Assembly: GCA_944363385.1 (NCBI GenBank)
Contig: CALVUB010000022.1
Location: 1 to 11,695, forward strand
Length of the DNA stretch: 11,695 nucleotides
DNA from: an uncultured Clostridia bacterium
GTDB lineage: Bacteria; Bacillota; Clostridia; Christensenellales; UBA1242
Reading direction: 5' to 3'
Shown here: positions 1 to 5,184 of the stretch, one piece after another
Layout of the letters: the number at the start of each line of letters is the position of its first letter
Position numbering within the stretch: the first letter of the stretch is position 1
Program-made: the position numbers and the translations under genes
The notes under the pieces: model-generated
The model's database searches: none
What the model was told of the DNA's origin: nothing
Seen by the model: only the letters and a program-made list of their open reading frames with translations

Positions 1-2
1 AT

Positions 3-76
3 AGGGGTGTAGTTCATCGGTAGAATGAGAGTCTCCAAAACTCCAGAGGAGGGTTCGATTCCTTCCACCCCTGCCA
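3..76 (+). tRNA. tRNA-Trp (anticodon CCA)
   Basis: This folds as a complete cloverleaf. The acceptor stem AGGGGTG (3-9) pairs with CACCCCT (66-72), the D arm is 12-26, and the anticodon loop CTCCAAA (33-39) carries CCA at 35-37. The T arm is GAGGG / TTCGATT / CCTTC (49-65). The discriminator is G73 and the terminal CCA is encoded (74-76). The top pair of the anticodon stem is an A-C mismatch, the only irregularity. It decodes UGG. A terminator follows closely, so it is the last gene of a transcript entering from the left edge. Confidence 0.97.
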
Positions 77-85
77 ACCACACTG

Positions 86-124
86 CACACAATTCTTTTT
101 CTAAAGAGTTGTGTGTTTTTTTAT
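86..124 (+). terminator. Intrinsic terminator after tRNA-Trp
   Basis: A 13-bp stem (86-98 with 103-115, one T-G wobble) closes a 4-nt loop and is followed by a run of T residues (116-122). It starts 10 bases after the tRNA CCA end. Confidence 0.9.
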
Positions 125-137
125 TTGTTACTTTAAT

Positions 138-160
138 TTTTAGTCACACTTTTAGTCACA
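138..160 (+). repeat. Tandem direct repeat TTTTAGTCACA
   Basis: Two exact 11-bp copies lie at 138-148 and 150-160, with a period of 12. They sit between the tRNA terminator and the promoter of the next gene. They could be a regulator site, or a relic of integrase arm sites beside a tRNA gene. The sequence does not decide between these. Confidence 0.6.
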
Positions 161-191
161 AAATTTTATAACGAAAATCTTTTAATTTGTT

Positions 192-219
192 TTGTTTTTA
201 AATTTTTATGTGTTAAAAT
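192..219 (+). promoter_or_regulatory. Probable sigma-A promoter for the small membrane protein
   Basis: A TTGTTT -35 (192-197) is followed after 16 bp by an extended -10, TGtTAAAAT (211-219). The predicted start site is near 226, directly at the AAGGAGGGG ribosome binding site (226-234). The leader would be only about 15 nt. Confidence 0.5.
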
Positions 220-240
220 AATAATAAGGAGGGGAAAATT

Positions 241-465
241 ATGGCATCAAAAGGAAAAGATTATTTCGGTCTTGGCAGAATTGTCAGCATAATTCTTGCA
301 ATCATTCCTATCACAGCTTGGCTCTTTGGCGTTATCACAAGAATTAAAGAAGGCAAAATCGTTGCTGGAATTTTAAGAATTTTCTTTGGTTTCAACATCG
401 TTTGGCTTATTGACCTTGTGCTGATGATTGTAAACGGAAGAATTATGCGTATTTTAAATATTTAA
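241..465 (+). CDS. Small two-helix membrane protein, unknown function
   Basis: This encodes 74 residues that I do not recognise as a named family. A short polar N-terminus (MASKGKDYFG) is followed by a hydrophobic stretch at about residues 13-33. A basic hairpin (RIKEGK, about 34-39) connects to a second hydrophobic stretch at about 41-63, and the tail is short and basic. This suggests a helical hairpin in the cytoplasmic membrane with both ends and the turn fixed by positive charges. The start is secure because a strong AAGGAGGGG site lies 6 bases upstream. The gene is monocistronic, with its own promoter and a terminator right after the TAA stop. It converges with the XRE gene on the other strand. 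Its composition matches its surroundings. Confidence 0.8.
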   Translation: MASKGKDYFGLGRIVSIILAIIPITAWLFGVITRIKEGKIVAGILRIFFGFNIVWLIDLVLMIVNGRIMRILNI

Positions 466-470
466 ATTAC

Positions 471-502
471 AAAAAAGGTGGGCAAATGAGTCCACTTTTT
501 TT
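471..502 (+). terminator. Intrinsic terminator between convergent genes
   Basis: The stem GGTGGG (477-482) pairs with GTCCACT (490-496) through G-U wobbles. It is flanked by six A residues before and seven T residues after, so the A-T pairs can extend the stem. It serves the plus-strand gene. On the minus strand only four core pairs remain plus a U tract, so termination of the XRE gene from this site would be weaker. Confidence 0.75.
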
Positions 503-526
503 ATATCAACTTTGTTGAGACTGGAT

Positions 527-730
527 CTATTCTTCAAGCCCTAAAAGATAGTCGGTTGAAACTTTAAAAAACTTGGCAAAGATGATAAGCATTTCAATGC
601 TTGGTGAAATTTTTTCAGTCTCATATTTTGCAATTGTCGATTTATAAAGATTGAGTTTTTTGGCAAGAGCCTCTTGAGACAAACCAATTTCTTTTCTTAA
701 ACTTTTCAATCTTTGCGCAAAAATTTTCAT
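527..730 (-). CDS. XRE/Cro-CI family DNA-binding regulator
   Basis: This 67-residue protein is essentially a single HTH_3 domain. Helix 1 is about residues 3-13 (FAQRLKSLRKE). Helices 2-3 are the helix-turn-helix LSQEALAKKLNLYKSTIAKYE (about 17-37). PSIEMLIIFAKFFKVSTDYLLG (about 43-64) is the usual C-terminal part of the fold. The start is supported by a GGGGA site 5-6 bases upstream. The gene ends with TAG, so amber is an ordinary stop here. It lies just downstream of mazF but is separated by a terminator and has its own promoter. Small regulators of this type usually control themselves or a neighbour, but no target can be named from sequence. A role in controlling the adjacent mazF unit is possible but unproven. 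Confidence 0.9.
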   Translation of the reverse strand: MKIFAQRLKSLRKEIGLSQEALAKKLNLYKSTIAKYETEKISPSIEMLIIFAKFFKVSTDYLLGLEE

Positions 731-746
731 AAAAATCCCCTATTCA

Positions 747-775
747 ATTTTAAACCATAAACAAAAAAAGAGCAA
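747..775 (-). promoter_or_regulatory. Probable promoter of the XRE gene, built into the mazF terminator
   Basis: Read on the minus strand, the -35 TTGCTC (770-775) and -10 TAAAAT (747-752) are 17 bp apart. The -35 is the 3' arm of the terminator hairpin that ends the mazF transcript, and the U tract is the spacer. The predicted start is near 740, at the ribosome binding site, giving a leader of about 10 nt. Confidence 0.45.
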
Positions 776-787
776 CCATTTTGCTCT
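763..787 (-). terminator. Intrinsic terminator after mazF
   Basis: On the minus strand a 7-bp stem AGAGCAA / TTGCTCT (787-781 with 775-769) closes a 5-nt loop and is followed by seven U residues (769-763). It begins 5 bases after the mazF stop codon. Confidence 0.85.
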
Positions 788-791
788 ATTT

Positions 792-1139
792 TTAAAAACC
801 AAGCGAAATCAAAATTGCCTTATTGACTTCGCGCATTTTTTCGGCAGAAAGCGTGGTAACCTTTTCTTTAAGCCTTCGTTTGTCAAGCGTTCTGATTTGC
901 TCAAGAAGGGCCACAGAATTTTTTGGAAGATTATATTTTTCAGCAGAAAGCTCGATATGCGTTGGAAGTTTTGCCTTTCCAAGCTGGCTTGTGATGGCTG
1001 ACACAATGACTGTTGGCGAATATTTATTTCCAACATCATTTTGAATGATAAGCACAGGGCGAACACCACCCTGCTCACTTCCTACAACAGGGCTTAAATC
1101 TGCATAATAAATTTCACCGCGTTTGACCTGCTGATCCAT
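792..1139 (-). CDS. mazF: MazF family endoribonuclease toxin
   Basis: This 115-residue protein is a full-length MazF/PemK/NdoA toxin, a ribosome-independent, sequence-specific mRNA interferase. It opens with [21 protein letters not shown] (about 5-25), the family's first strand and loop. The three active-site positions known from Bacillus MazF (Arg25, Thr48, Gln79) are present as R27 ([10 protein letters not shown]), T50 (SAITSQ) and Q81 (LLEQIRT). The C-terminal helix [16 protein letters not shown] is intact, so the enzyme should be active. The frame opens upstream at 1208, but the ATG at 1139 is chosen. AAGGAGA lies 4 bases before it, and the protein then begins at the conserved family N-terminus. 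The 80-residue ORF upstream overlaps this gene by 26 bases, suggesting translational coupling as in toxin-antitoxin pairs. acpS lies nearby, as in the Bacillus acpS-alr-ndoAI-ndoA region. Confidence 0.96.
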   Translation of the reverse strand: MDQQVKRGEIYYADLSPVVGSEQGGVRPVLIIQNDVGNKYSPTVIVSAITSQLGKAKLPTHIELSAEKYNLPKNSVALLEQIRTLDKRRLKEKVTTLSAEKMREVNKAILISLGF

Positions 1140-1356
1140 TTTCTCCTTTCCAATAATCATATAGCTCGACTTTTTCGAGGTCCTCATCAAGCGTAAGTGA
1201 AAAATCAAATTCGCGCATTAGACCTTCTAAAAGCATTTTATGTTGCTCAAGCCTGAAATTTGCATCATCACTGCCAAAAACTCGACCGAAAAAGTTGTTT
1301 TCGACCTTTTCTGCAAGTTTTTGCAATTCTCTTGCATAATGCTCTTGCTCGTCCAT
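1114..1356 (-). CDS. Acidic 80-residue protein in the antitoxin position before mazF
   Basis: I do not recognise a family. The protein has about 19 acidic and 10 basic residues and looks mainly helical (residues 2-20 and 35-50). It ends in an acidic segment with aromatic residues, [19 protein letters not shown] (about 54-72). It does not resemble the ribbon-helix-helix antitoxin NdoAI or the AbrB-like MazE. However, antitoxins of MazF commonly bind the toxin through an acidic C-terminal segment with aromatic residues, and position, size and charge would suit that role. GGAGG (1361-1365) lies 4 bases before the ATG. The TGA stop lies 26 bases inside mazF, so the two are probably co-translated. 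It follows the acpS terminator and would need its own promoter. A role as MazF antitoxin is inference. Confidence 0.7.
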   Translation of the reverse strand: MDEQEHYARELQKLAEKVENNFFGRVFGSDDANFRLEQHKMLLEGLMREFDFSLTLDEDLEKVELYDYWKGENGSAGQTR

Positions 1357-1377
1357 ACAGCCTCCAAGATTTCAAAA

Positions 1378-1405
1378 ATTTAAATATTTTTCTTTTAGAA
1401 TGCAA
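1378..1405 (-). promoter_or_regulatory. Possible promoter of the 80-aa ORF and mazF
   Basis: On the minus strand TTGCAT (1400-1405) and TTAAAT (1378-1383) are 16 bp apart. They lie immediately after the acpS terminator and 22 bases before the ATG. The match is modest. The pair is listed because the terminator requires a new promoter here. Confidence 0.3.
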
Positions 1406-1430
1406 AAAAAGCACGCTTTTATTCGTGCTT
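1404..1430 (-). terminator. Intrinsic terminator after acpS
   Basis: On the minus strand a 7-bp stem AAGCACG / CGTGCTT (1430-1424 with 1415-1409) closes an 8-nt loop and is followed by a U run (1410-1404). It lies about 60 bases after the acpS stop and separates the tyrS-to-acpS unit from the mazF unit. Confidence 0.85.
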
Positions 1431-1487
1431 ATATCAACAATTTTGTCGGGTTACGGTTAAATTTTAATCAAAAACTTAAGACAAACT

Positions 1488-1850
1488 TCAGATGATAACC
1501 GCCACTGCCACCACAGTTGTTGGTGTATGTGACAGCGAAATTTCGATTTTTTTGCCATGATAGAGTTTTTCTAAGGTCTGTTTTGCAATGCCAAAAACTT
1601 CGACAAAAGGTTTGCCACTCTCATCATGACTCATTTTGATATCTTTAAAAGATACACCGCTTGTTTTGCCAAGTCCAAGAGCTTTCATCACTGCCTCTTT
1701 CACACTAAAAAGGCTTGCTACTCGTTGTTTTCGCAAACTCTCACACTTCGCCCTTTCAATGTGTGCAATCTCGTCTTGATAGGCAATTTTGTCTAAAAAT
1801 TTTTCTGAGCAGTCAAATCTTTCAACTTCATCAATATCAATCCCTATCAT
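1488..1850 (-). CDS. acpS: Holo-[acyl-carrier-protein] synthase
   Basis: This 120-residue protein is a complete AcpS. The enzyme transfers 4'-phosphopantetheine from CoA to a serine of apo-ACP, activating it for fatty acid synthesis. The Mg-binding N-terminal motif is IGIDIDEVERF (residues 2-12). The second hallmark, normally F-x-x-KEA-x-x-KALG, is FSVKEAVMKALG (about 48-59). The C-terminal SLSHTPTTVVAVAVI closes the fold. Length is typical. GAGGTGA lies 4 bases before the ATG, and the start overlaps the end of recX by 14 bases, so the two are co-translated. This is the last gene of the tyrS-yigZ-recX-acpS run. In Bacillus acpS also lies near the mazF homologue ndoA. Confidence 0.95.
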   Translation of the reverse strand: MIGIDIDEVERFDCSEKFLDKIAYQDEIAHIERAKCESLRKQRVASLFSVKEAVMKALGLGKTSGVSFKDIKMSHDESGKPFVEVFGIAKQTLEKLYHGKKIEISLSHTPTTVVAVAVII

Positions 1851-2451
1851 TTGTCACCTCTTCCCATGCCCTTGCAATAAAAGAAAAGCTAAAGCCTTTT
1901 CCTGCAAGATGATTGTAAAATTTTTGTTTAGTCTTCAAGTCAATTTGTTTGTTTTTCAGATATTTTTGTGCAAATTTTAAGCAAACTTCATATTCACTTT
2001 CATCGCTAAAATTTGCCAGCACATTTTCAACAATCTCTTCTTTAACGCCTTTTAAAATAAGCTCATATTTTATTTTTCGCCTGCTCTTGCTGGCAGATGA
2101 AAGATTGATATAATTTTCAGCATAAACTTTGTCATCAATATAGCCATAATCTTTCAATTTGTCAATTGCCTTGTCAATGCAAACCTTTGGATATTTTTTT
2201 TCTTTCAAATAGTCGCGAAGTTGCCTTTCTGTTTTCATAAGCTTGGAAAGAAGACCTAGCGCTCTATTGAAGCATGCATAGTCGCCGTTTTCTAAAATCA
2301 GGTCATCAAAAAAGTTTTTATCAAACTGCTGACCAGTTTTTAAATTGTGCCTAGCCAGCACTTCGGCTTCCATAACGGCCAAACATTCATCATCCACATA
2401 AAGATAATATCTGTCGCCTTTGCCAATCTTTTTTATTTCAGTTATTTTCAT
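1837..2451 (-). CDS. recX: Regulatory protein RecX
   Basis: This 204-residue protein matches RecX, which binds RecA filaments and modulates their activity in recombination and the SOS response. The family's three-helix repeats are visible. RALGLLSKLMKTERQLRDYLK is about residues 63-83, followed by the signature DKLKDYGYIDDKVYAENYI (about 97-115), SKSRRKIKYELILKGV (about 121-136) and the C-terminal repeat ending in GKGFSFSFIARAWEEV. An N-terminal strand-rich part (1-45) precedes them, as is usual in Bacillota. The ATG overlaps the TGA of the upstream yigZ-like gene by 4 bases, and the 3' end overlaps acpS by 14. recA is not in the window. Confidence 0.93.
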   Translation of the reverse strand: MKITEIKKIGKGDRYYLYVDDECLAVMEAEVLARHNLKTGQQFDKNFFDDLILENGDYACFNRALGLLSKLMKTERQLRDYLKEKKYPKVCIDKAIDKLKDYGYIDDKVYAENYINLSSASKSRRKIKYELILKGVKEEIVENVLANFSDESEYEVCLKFAQKYLKNKQIDLKTKQKFYNHLAGKGFSFSFIARAWEEVTNDRD

Positions 2452-2804
2452 TTCACAAGTTCTCCCGCCACTTTGCTGTATGCACGCACCAAACCACCCG
2501 CGCCAAGTTTAACTCCACCAAAGTATCGCACCACAAAGATTGCCACATTTTGCATTTCTTTTTTCTGCAAAACATTCAAAATTGGTCTTCCAGCAGTCCC
2601 ATTTGGCTCGCCATCATCAACCGCTTTTTCATAAAAGGGGCTTTTCAGCCTCCCAGCCCAGCAAATATGTGTGGCTTTTTTATGTTCTTGTTTCAAAAAA
2701 GTAAGTGCATTTTTGATTTCATCTTCAGTTTGACAAAAAAGCAGATAACCCAAAAACTTAGATTTTTTTTCAATTATCATAATTTCGCCATCAAATTTTA
2801 TCAT
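2448..2804 (-). CDS. YigZ/IMPACT family protein, single-domain form
   Basis: This 118-residue protein corresponds to the N-terminal UPF0029/IMPACT domain of the YigZ/YvyE family. Family hallmarks are KKSKFLGYL (about 13-21), the core DDGEPNGTAGRPIL (about 63-76) and VVRYFGGVKLGAGGLVRAY (about 91-109). Usual bacterial YigZ proteins are about 200 residues with a second domain (DUF1949). Here the protein stops right after the IMPACT core, and the next gene begins in a 4-base overlap, so the short form appears native. Function is poorly defined in bacteria; eukaryotic IMPACT acts in translational stress signalling. The ribosome binding site is weak (AGGT), and the gene probably follows tyrS on one transcript. 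Confidence 0.9.
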   Translation of the reverse strand: MIKFDGEIMIIEKKSKFLGYLLFCQTEDEIKNALTFLKQEHKKATHICWAGRLKSPFYEKAVDDGEPNGTAGRPILNVLQKKEMQNVAIFVVRYFGGVKLGAGGLVRAYSKVAGELVK

Positions 2805-2858
2805 TTTTTAACCTAAAACTGCCTTAACAAAGTTTTTCTTGCCTTTTTTAAGCAAAAT

Positions 2859-4049
2859 TTAACTATTGACAAAATCGTTTTTGTTGATAACTTTTGAAAA
2901 ATCGCTCACTTTCTCGCCTTTCACTGAAATAGCTCCGCCTTCAATCATTCTTCGAGCATCACTTTTTGACGAGCAAAGTTTTGTCATAACCAAAAGGTCG
3001 CAGATGTTTATACCATTTTCTGCCAAGTTTTTGTCAATCAAAACTTCAGGAGCATTGTCACCACCTTGAACAAACAGATTTTCGCTCATATTTTTAGCCG
3101 TTATCGCATCTTCTTCACCGCGAACAAATTTGGTGATTTCAAAGCAAAGTTCTTTCTTCGCCTTAACAATATCCTCTGCAATAATTTGCTTTATATGGCT
3201 CATTGGAAGGTCTGTGAAAAGCGCAAACATCATCTCGACGCAAGCATCTGGAGTTTGATAAATGCCTTGATAAAAATCATAAGCTGAAATCTTGTCTTTG
3301 TCAATCCAAATTGCGCCCTTTTCAGTCTTGCCCATCTTTTTGCCTTCTGGCGTAAGAAGAAGCGGATTTGTTGCGCCTATCATCTGTCTGTTTTTGTTGT
3401 CAATCAAATTAAGCTTTCTGCCAAGTTCTGTTCCCGCAACAATATTGCCCCATTGGTCAGCACCGCCCCACTCAAGCGTGCAACCATATTTTTCGTTAAG
3501 GTGAACAAAATCATAGGCTTGCATAAGCATATAGCCCATTTCAAAAAAAGTCAGTCCACCCTCTTTAAGTCTGTTTGCATAGATTTCATTTGAAATCATC
3601 TTGTTAACATTGAAATGAACCCCAACTTCACGCATAAAATCTACATAATCATACCCTTTAAACCAGTCGTCATTGTTTACAATCTCGGCTTTATTTTCGC
3701 CCTCAAAATCCAAAAATATAGAGAGCGATTTTTTGATTTGTTCGATATTTTTTGCCAGCTCTTGTTTGGACAAAAGTTTTCTCATTTCTGTTTTGCCAGA
3801 AGGGTCACCAACAGAAGCGGTTGCCCCTCCCATCAAAAGATAAACCTTATGCCCAGCTTTTTGAAATCTTCGCAAAATGCAAAAAGGCACGCAGTGTCCG
3901 ATATGCAAACTGTCCATAGTTGGGTCTGTGCCTTCGTAAAGGGCAAAAGGTTTTCCACTTTCAATAAGTTTTTTTAAAGCCTCTTCATCTGTGCATTGAT
4001 ATAAAAGACTGCGCTCTTTAAGTTCTTTGTATAAATTTTTATCTGCCAT
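2859..4049 (-). CDS. tyrS: Tyrosyl-tRNA synthetase
   Basis: This 396-residue class I aminoacyl-tRNA synthetase charges tRNA-Tyr with tyrosine in the cytoplasm. Visible elements are the nucleotide-binding LHIGH (residues 48-52), GDPSGKTEMR (81-90), the tyrosine-pocket region MLMQAYDFVHL and GGADQWGNI (about 174-203), and a KMSKS-type loop as KMGKT (238-242). A C-terminal S4 RNA-binding domain (about 345-396) follows. The frame is open to an ATG at 4073, but that codon lies inside the predicted -10 box. The ATG at 4049, preceded by AAGGTGG, is the better start. No T-box leader precedes it, because the leader is only about 16 nt, so the common Bacillota tRNA-sensing control is absent here. yigZ, recX and acpS follow closely. 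Confidence 0.97.
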   Translation of the reverse strand: MADKNLYKELKERSLLYQCTDEEALKKLIESGKPFALYEGTDPTMDSLHIGHCVPFCILRRFQKAGHKVYLLMGGATASVGDPSGKTEMRKLLSKQELAKNIEQIKKSLSIFLDFEGENKAEIVNNDDWFKGYDYVDFMREVGVHFNVNKMISNEIYANRLKEGGLTFFEMGYMLMQAYDFVHLNEKYGCTLEWGGADQWGNIVAGTELGRKLNLIDNKNRQMIGATNPLLLTPEGKKMGKTEKGAIWIDKDKISAYDFYQGIYQTPDACVEMMFALFTDLPMSHIKQIIAEDIVKAKKELCFEITKFVRGEEDAITAKNMSENLFVQGGDNAPEVLIDKNLAENGINICDLLVMTKLCSSKSDARRMIEGGAISVKGEKVSDFSKVINKNDFVNS

Positions 4050-4071
4050 GTTTTTACCACCTTCAAGCATC

Positions 4072-4101
4072 ATTCTATCACAAAATCTTTTTCCCTGTCA
4101 A
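4072..4101 (-). promoter_or_regulatory. Strong sigma-A promoter of tyrS
   Basis: On the minus strand a perfect -35 TTGACA (4096-4101) is followed after 18 bp by TAGAAT (4072-4077), with TGA before it as an extended -10. The predicted start is near 4065. It lies 5 bases after the last stop codon of ung, so tyrS is transcribed independently. Confidence 0.8.
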
Positions 4102-4106
4102 TAAAA

Positions 4107-4766
4107 CTACTTCCAATCTATCGGAGTTTGTCCATTTTTTTGCAAAAACTGATTGCATTTTGAAAAATGTTTGCAACCAAAAAAACCACGATATGCAGAC
4201 AGCGGACTTGGATGTGGTGCTTTTAAAACAAGGTGCTGGCTTTCAATCAATGGCTGAAAACTTTGAGCATAACTTCCCCAAAGCATAAAGACAATAGGTT
4301 CTTTTTTCTTGCCCAAAATTTCAATAATCTTGGAAGTCAACTTTTCCCAGCCCTTGTCTTTATGTGAGTTTGCCTGCCCTTTGCGCACTGTCAAAACGGT
4401 GTTTAAAAGCAAAACGCCTTGCTTTGCCCAGCGAGTTAAATCGCCAGAAGGCAAGCATTTGATGTGAAGGTCATCTTCAATTTCTTTAAAAATATTTACA
4501 AGTGATGGTGGCTAAGAAAAATTTTCTGGCACAGAAAAAGATAGTCCTTGAGCTTGTCCTGGCTCATGATAAGGGTCTTGCCCGATAATCACCACTTTAA
4601 CCTTATCTGGTGGCACAAAGTTGAGTGCATTAAAAATATTTTCTTCTTTTGGATAAACTATTTTATGAGAATATTCTTCCCCCAAAAAACTTTGCAAAGC
4701 TTTAAAATAATCCTTTGCAAACTCATCTTGAAGAAGAGAGAACCAACTTTTTATAATCTTTATCAT
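4107..4766 (-). pseudogene. ung: Uracil-DNA glycosylase interrupted by one in-frame TAG
   Basis: Family 1 uracil-DNA glycosylase excises uracil from DNA to start base excision repair. The reading frame is full length (219 codon positions) and aligns without gaps to the usual Ung pattern. It contains IKSWFSLLQDEF, the catalytic GQDPYH (62-67, Asp64), GLSFSVPENFS (74-84), PPSLVNIFKEI (86-96), GVLLLNT (about 117-123), and the leucine-loop motif HPSPLSAYRGFF (about 185-196). Codon 85 is TAG (4512-4514). It replaces a normally variable residue just before PPSL, with no shift or loss on either side. The catalytic Asp and the HPSPLS loop fall on opposite sides of it, so neither fragment should work alone. 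A TTG at 4454 could restart only the second part, and no ribosome binding site is evident. It is either a recent nonsense mutation, a sequence error or read-through. Confidence 0.9.
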
Positions 4767-4772
4767 GCGCTT

Positions 4773-4802
4773 ATTATATCATATTTTTTTTAAATTTGGC
4801 AA
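4773..4802 (-). promoter_or_regulatory. Promoter of ung, apparently giving a leaderless mRNA
   Basis: On the minus strand TTGCCA (4797-4802) is followed after 18 bp by a consensus TATAAT (4773-4778), preceded by TGA as an extended -10. Seven bases downstream of the -10 is position 4766, the A of the ung ATG. No Shine-Dalgarno sequence lies between the -10 and the ATG. Confidence 0.7.
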
Positions 4803-4803
4803 G

Positions 4804-5010
4804 TTAATCAGAGATAAGTTCTTCAAAAGTGCAGTTTAAAATTTTTAACAGCCTAGCAATATAGATAAGTCCAGGTTCTATTTTGCCATTAAGCCATTTT
4901 GAAACAGTGCCTTTATTGCACCCAACCGCTTCAGCCACCTGCACCTGCTTAAGTCCCTTTTCGCGCATTAGGATTTTCAAATTTTTGCTGAAATTTGATA
5001 GGTATTCCAC
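4804..5010 (-). CDS. XRE family regulator next to the PemK-like protein
   Basis: This 68-residue protein (from the GTG start) is an HTH_3 domain. FSKNLKILMREKGLKQVQVA (about 7-26) holds helices 1-2, GCNKGTVSKWLNGK (about 30-43) is the recognition part, and IYIARLLKILNCTFEELI ends the domain. The frame also has an ATG at 5031, but no ribosome binding site precedes that codon and it would lie only about 5 nt from the predicted transcript start. The GTG at 5010 has AAGGAGAA 3 bases upstream, so it is preferred. The gene lies downstream of the 555-residue PemK-like gene in the same direction but behind a terminator. It has an 11-bp inverted repeat in its promoter region, typical of a self-regulating repressor. 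Whether it controls the large gene is unknown. Confidence 0.88.
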   Translation of the reverse strand: MEYLSNFSKNLKILMREKGLKQVQVAEAVGCNKGTVSKWLNGKIEPGLIYIARLLKILNCTFEELISD

Positions 5011-5042
5011 AAATTCTCCTTTTTTCGACATTATTCGTAAAC

Positions 5043-5088
5043 ATTGTATCTTATAAGCAACTTAAAAATATAAATTCTGCTTATAAGA
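5043..5088 (-). promoter_or_regulatory. Promoter -10 and inverted-repeat operator of the XRE gene
   Basis: TCTTATAAGCA (5049-5059) and its exact reverse complement (5078-5088) are 18 bp apart. Each contains the perfect palindrome CTTATAAG, with centres 30 bp (about three helical turns) apart. The inner copy abuts a minus-strand -10 TACAAT (5043-5048). The other copy lies just upstream of the -35 position, whose match (ATATTT) is poor. This geometry fits binding of two repressor dimers on one DNA face. Confidence 0.65.
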
Positions 5089-5149
5089 AGAATTTGCAGA
5101 ACGACCAATTTCATGCATTTATAGAACAAATTTCACAGTAAACATACAT

Positions 5150-5178
5150 AAAAAGCAACCACACTTTTGTGGTTGCTT
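5150..5178 (-). terminator. Intrinsic terminator after the PemK-like gene
   Basis: On the minus strand an 11-bp perfect stem AAGCAACCACA / TGTGGTTGCTT (5178-5168 with 5163-5153) closes a 4-nt loop and ends in a short U run. It begins 6 bases after the gene's TAA stop. Confidence 0.85.
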
Positions 5179-5184
5179 GAGTGT

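Noticed and set aside
1140..1208. Upstream extension of mazF to an ATG at 1208, adding 23 residues
   Set aside because: The added residues overlap the 80-aa gene and have no family similarity, whereas the ATG at 1139 has an AAGGAGA site and begins the conserved MazF N-terminus.
1114..1356. Canonical MazE or NdoAI antitoxin
   Set aside because: No ribbon-helix-helix or AbrB-like N-terminal DNA-binding pattern is visible; it is listed as an unknown protein in that position.
4050..4106. T-box riboswitch before tyrS
   Set aside because: Only 57 bases separate ung and tyrS and they contain a promoter; there is no room for specifier stem, T-box or antiterminator.
4107..4766. Genome-wide reassignment of TAG to an amino acid, to explain ung
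   Set aside because: The XRE gene at 527, ung itself and secG end naturally at TAG, with family-typical C-termini for XRE and ung, so amber is a working stop in this genome.
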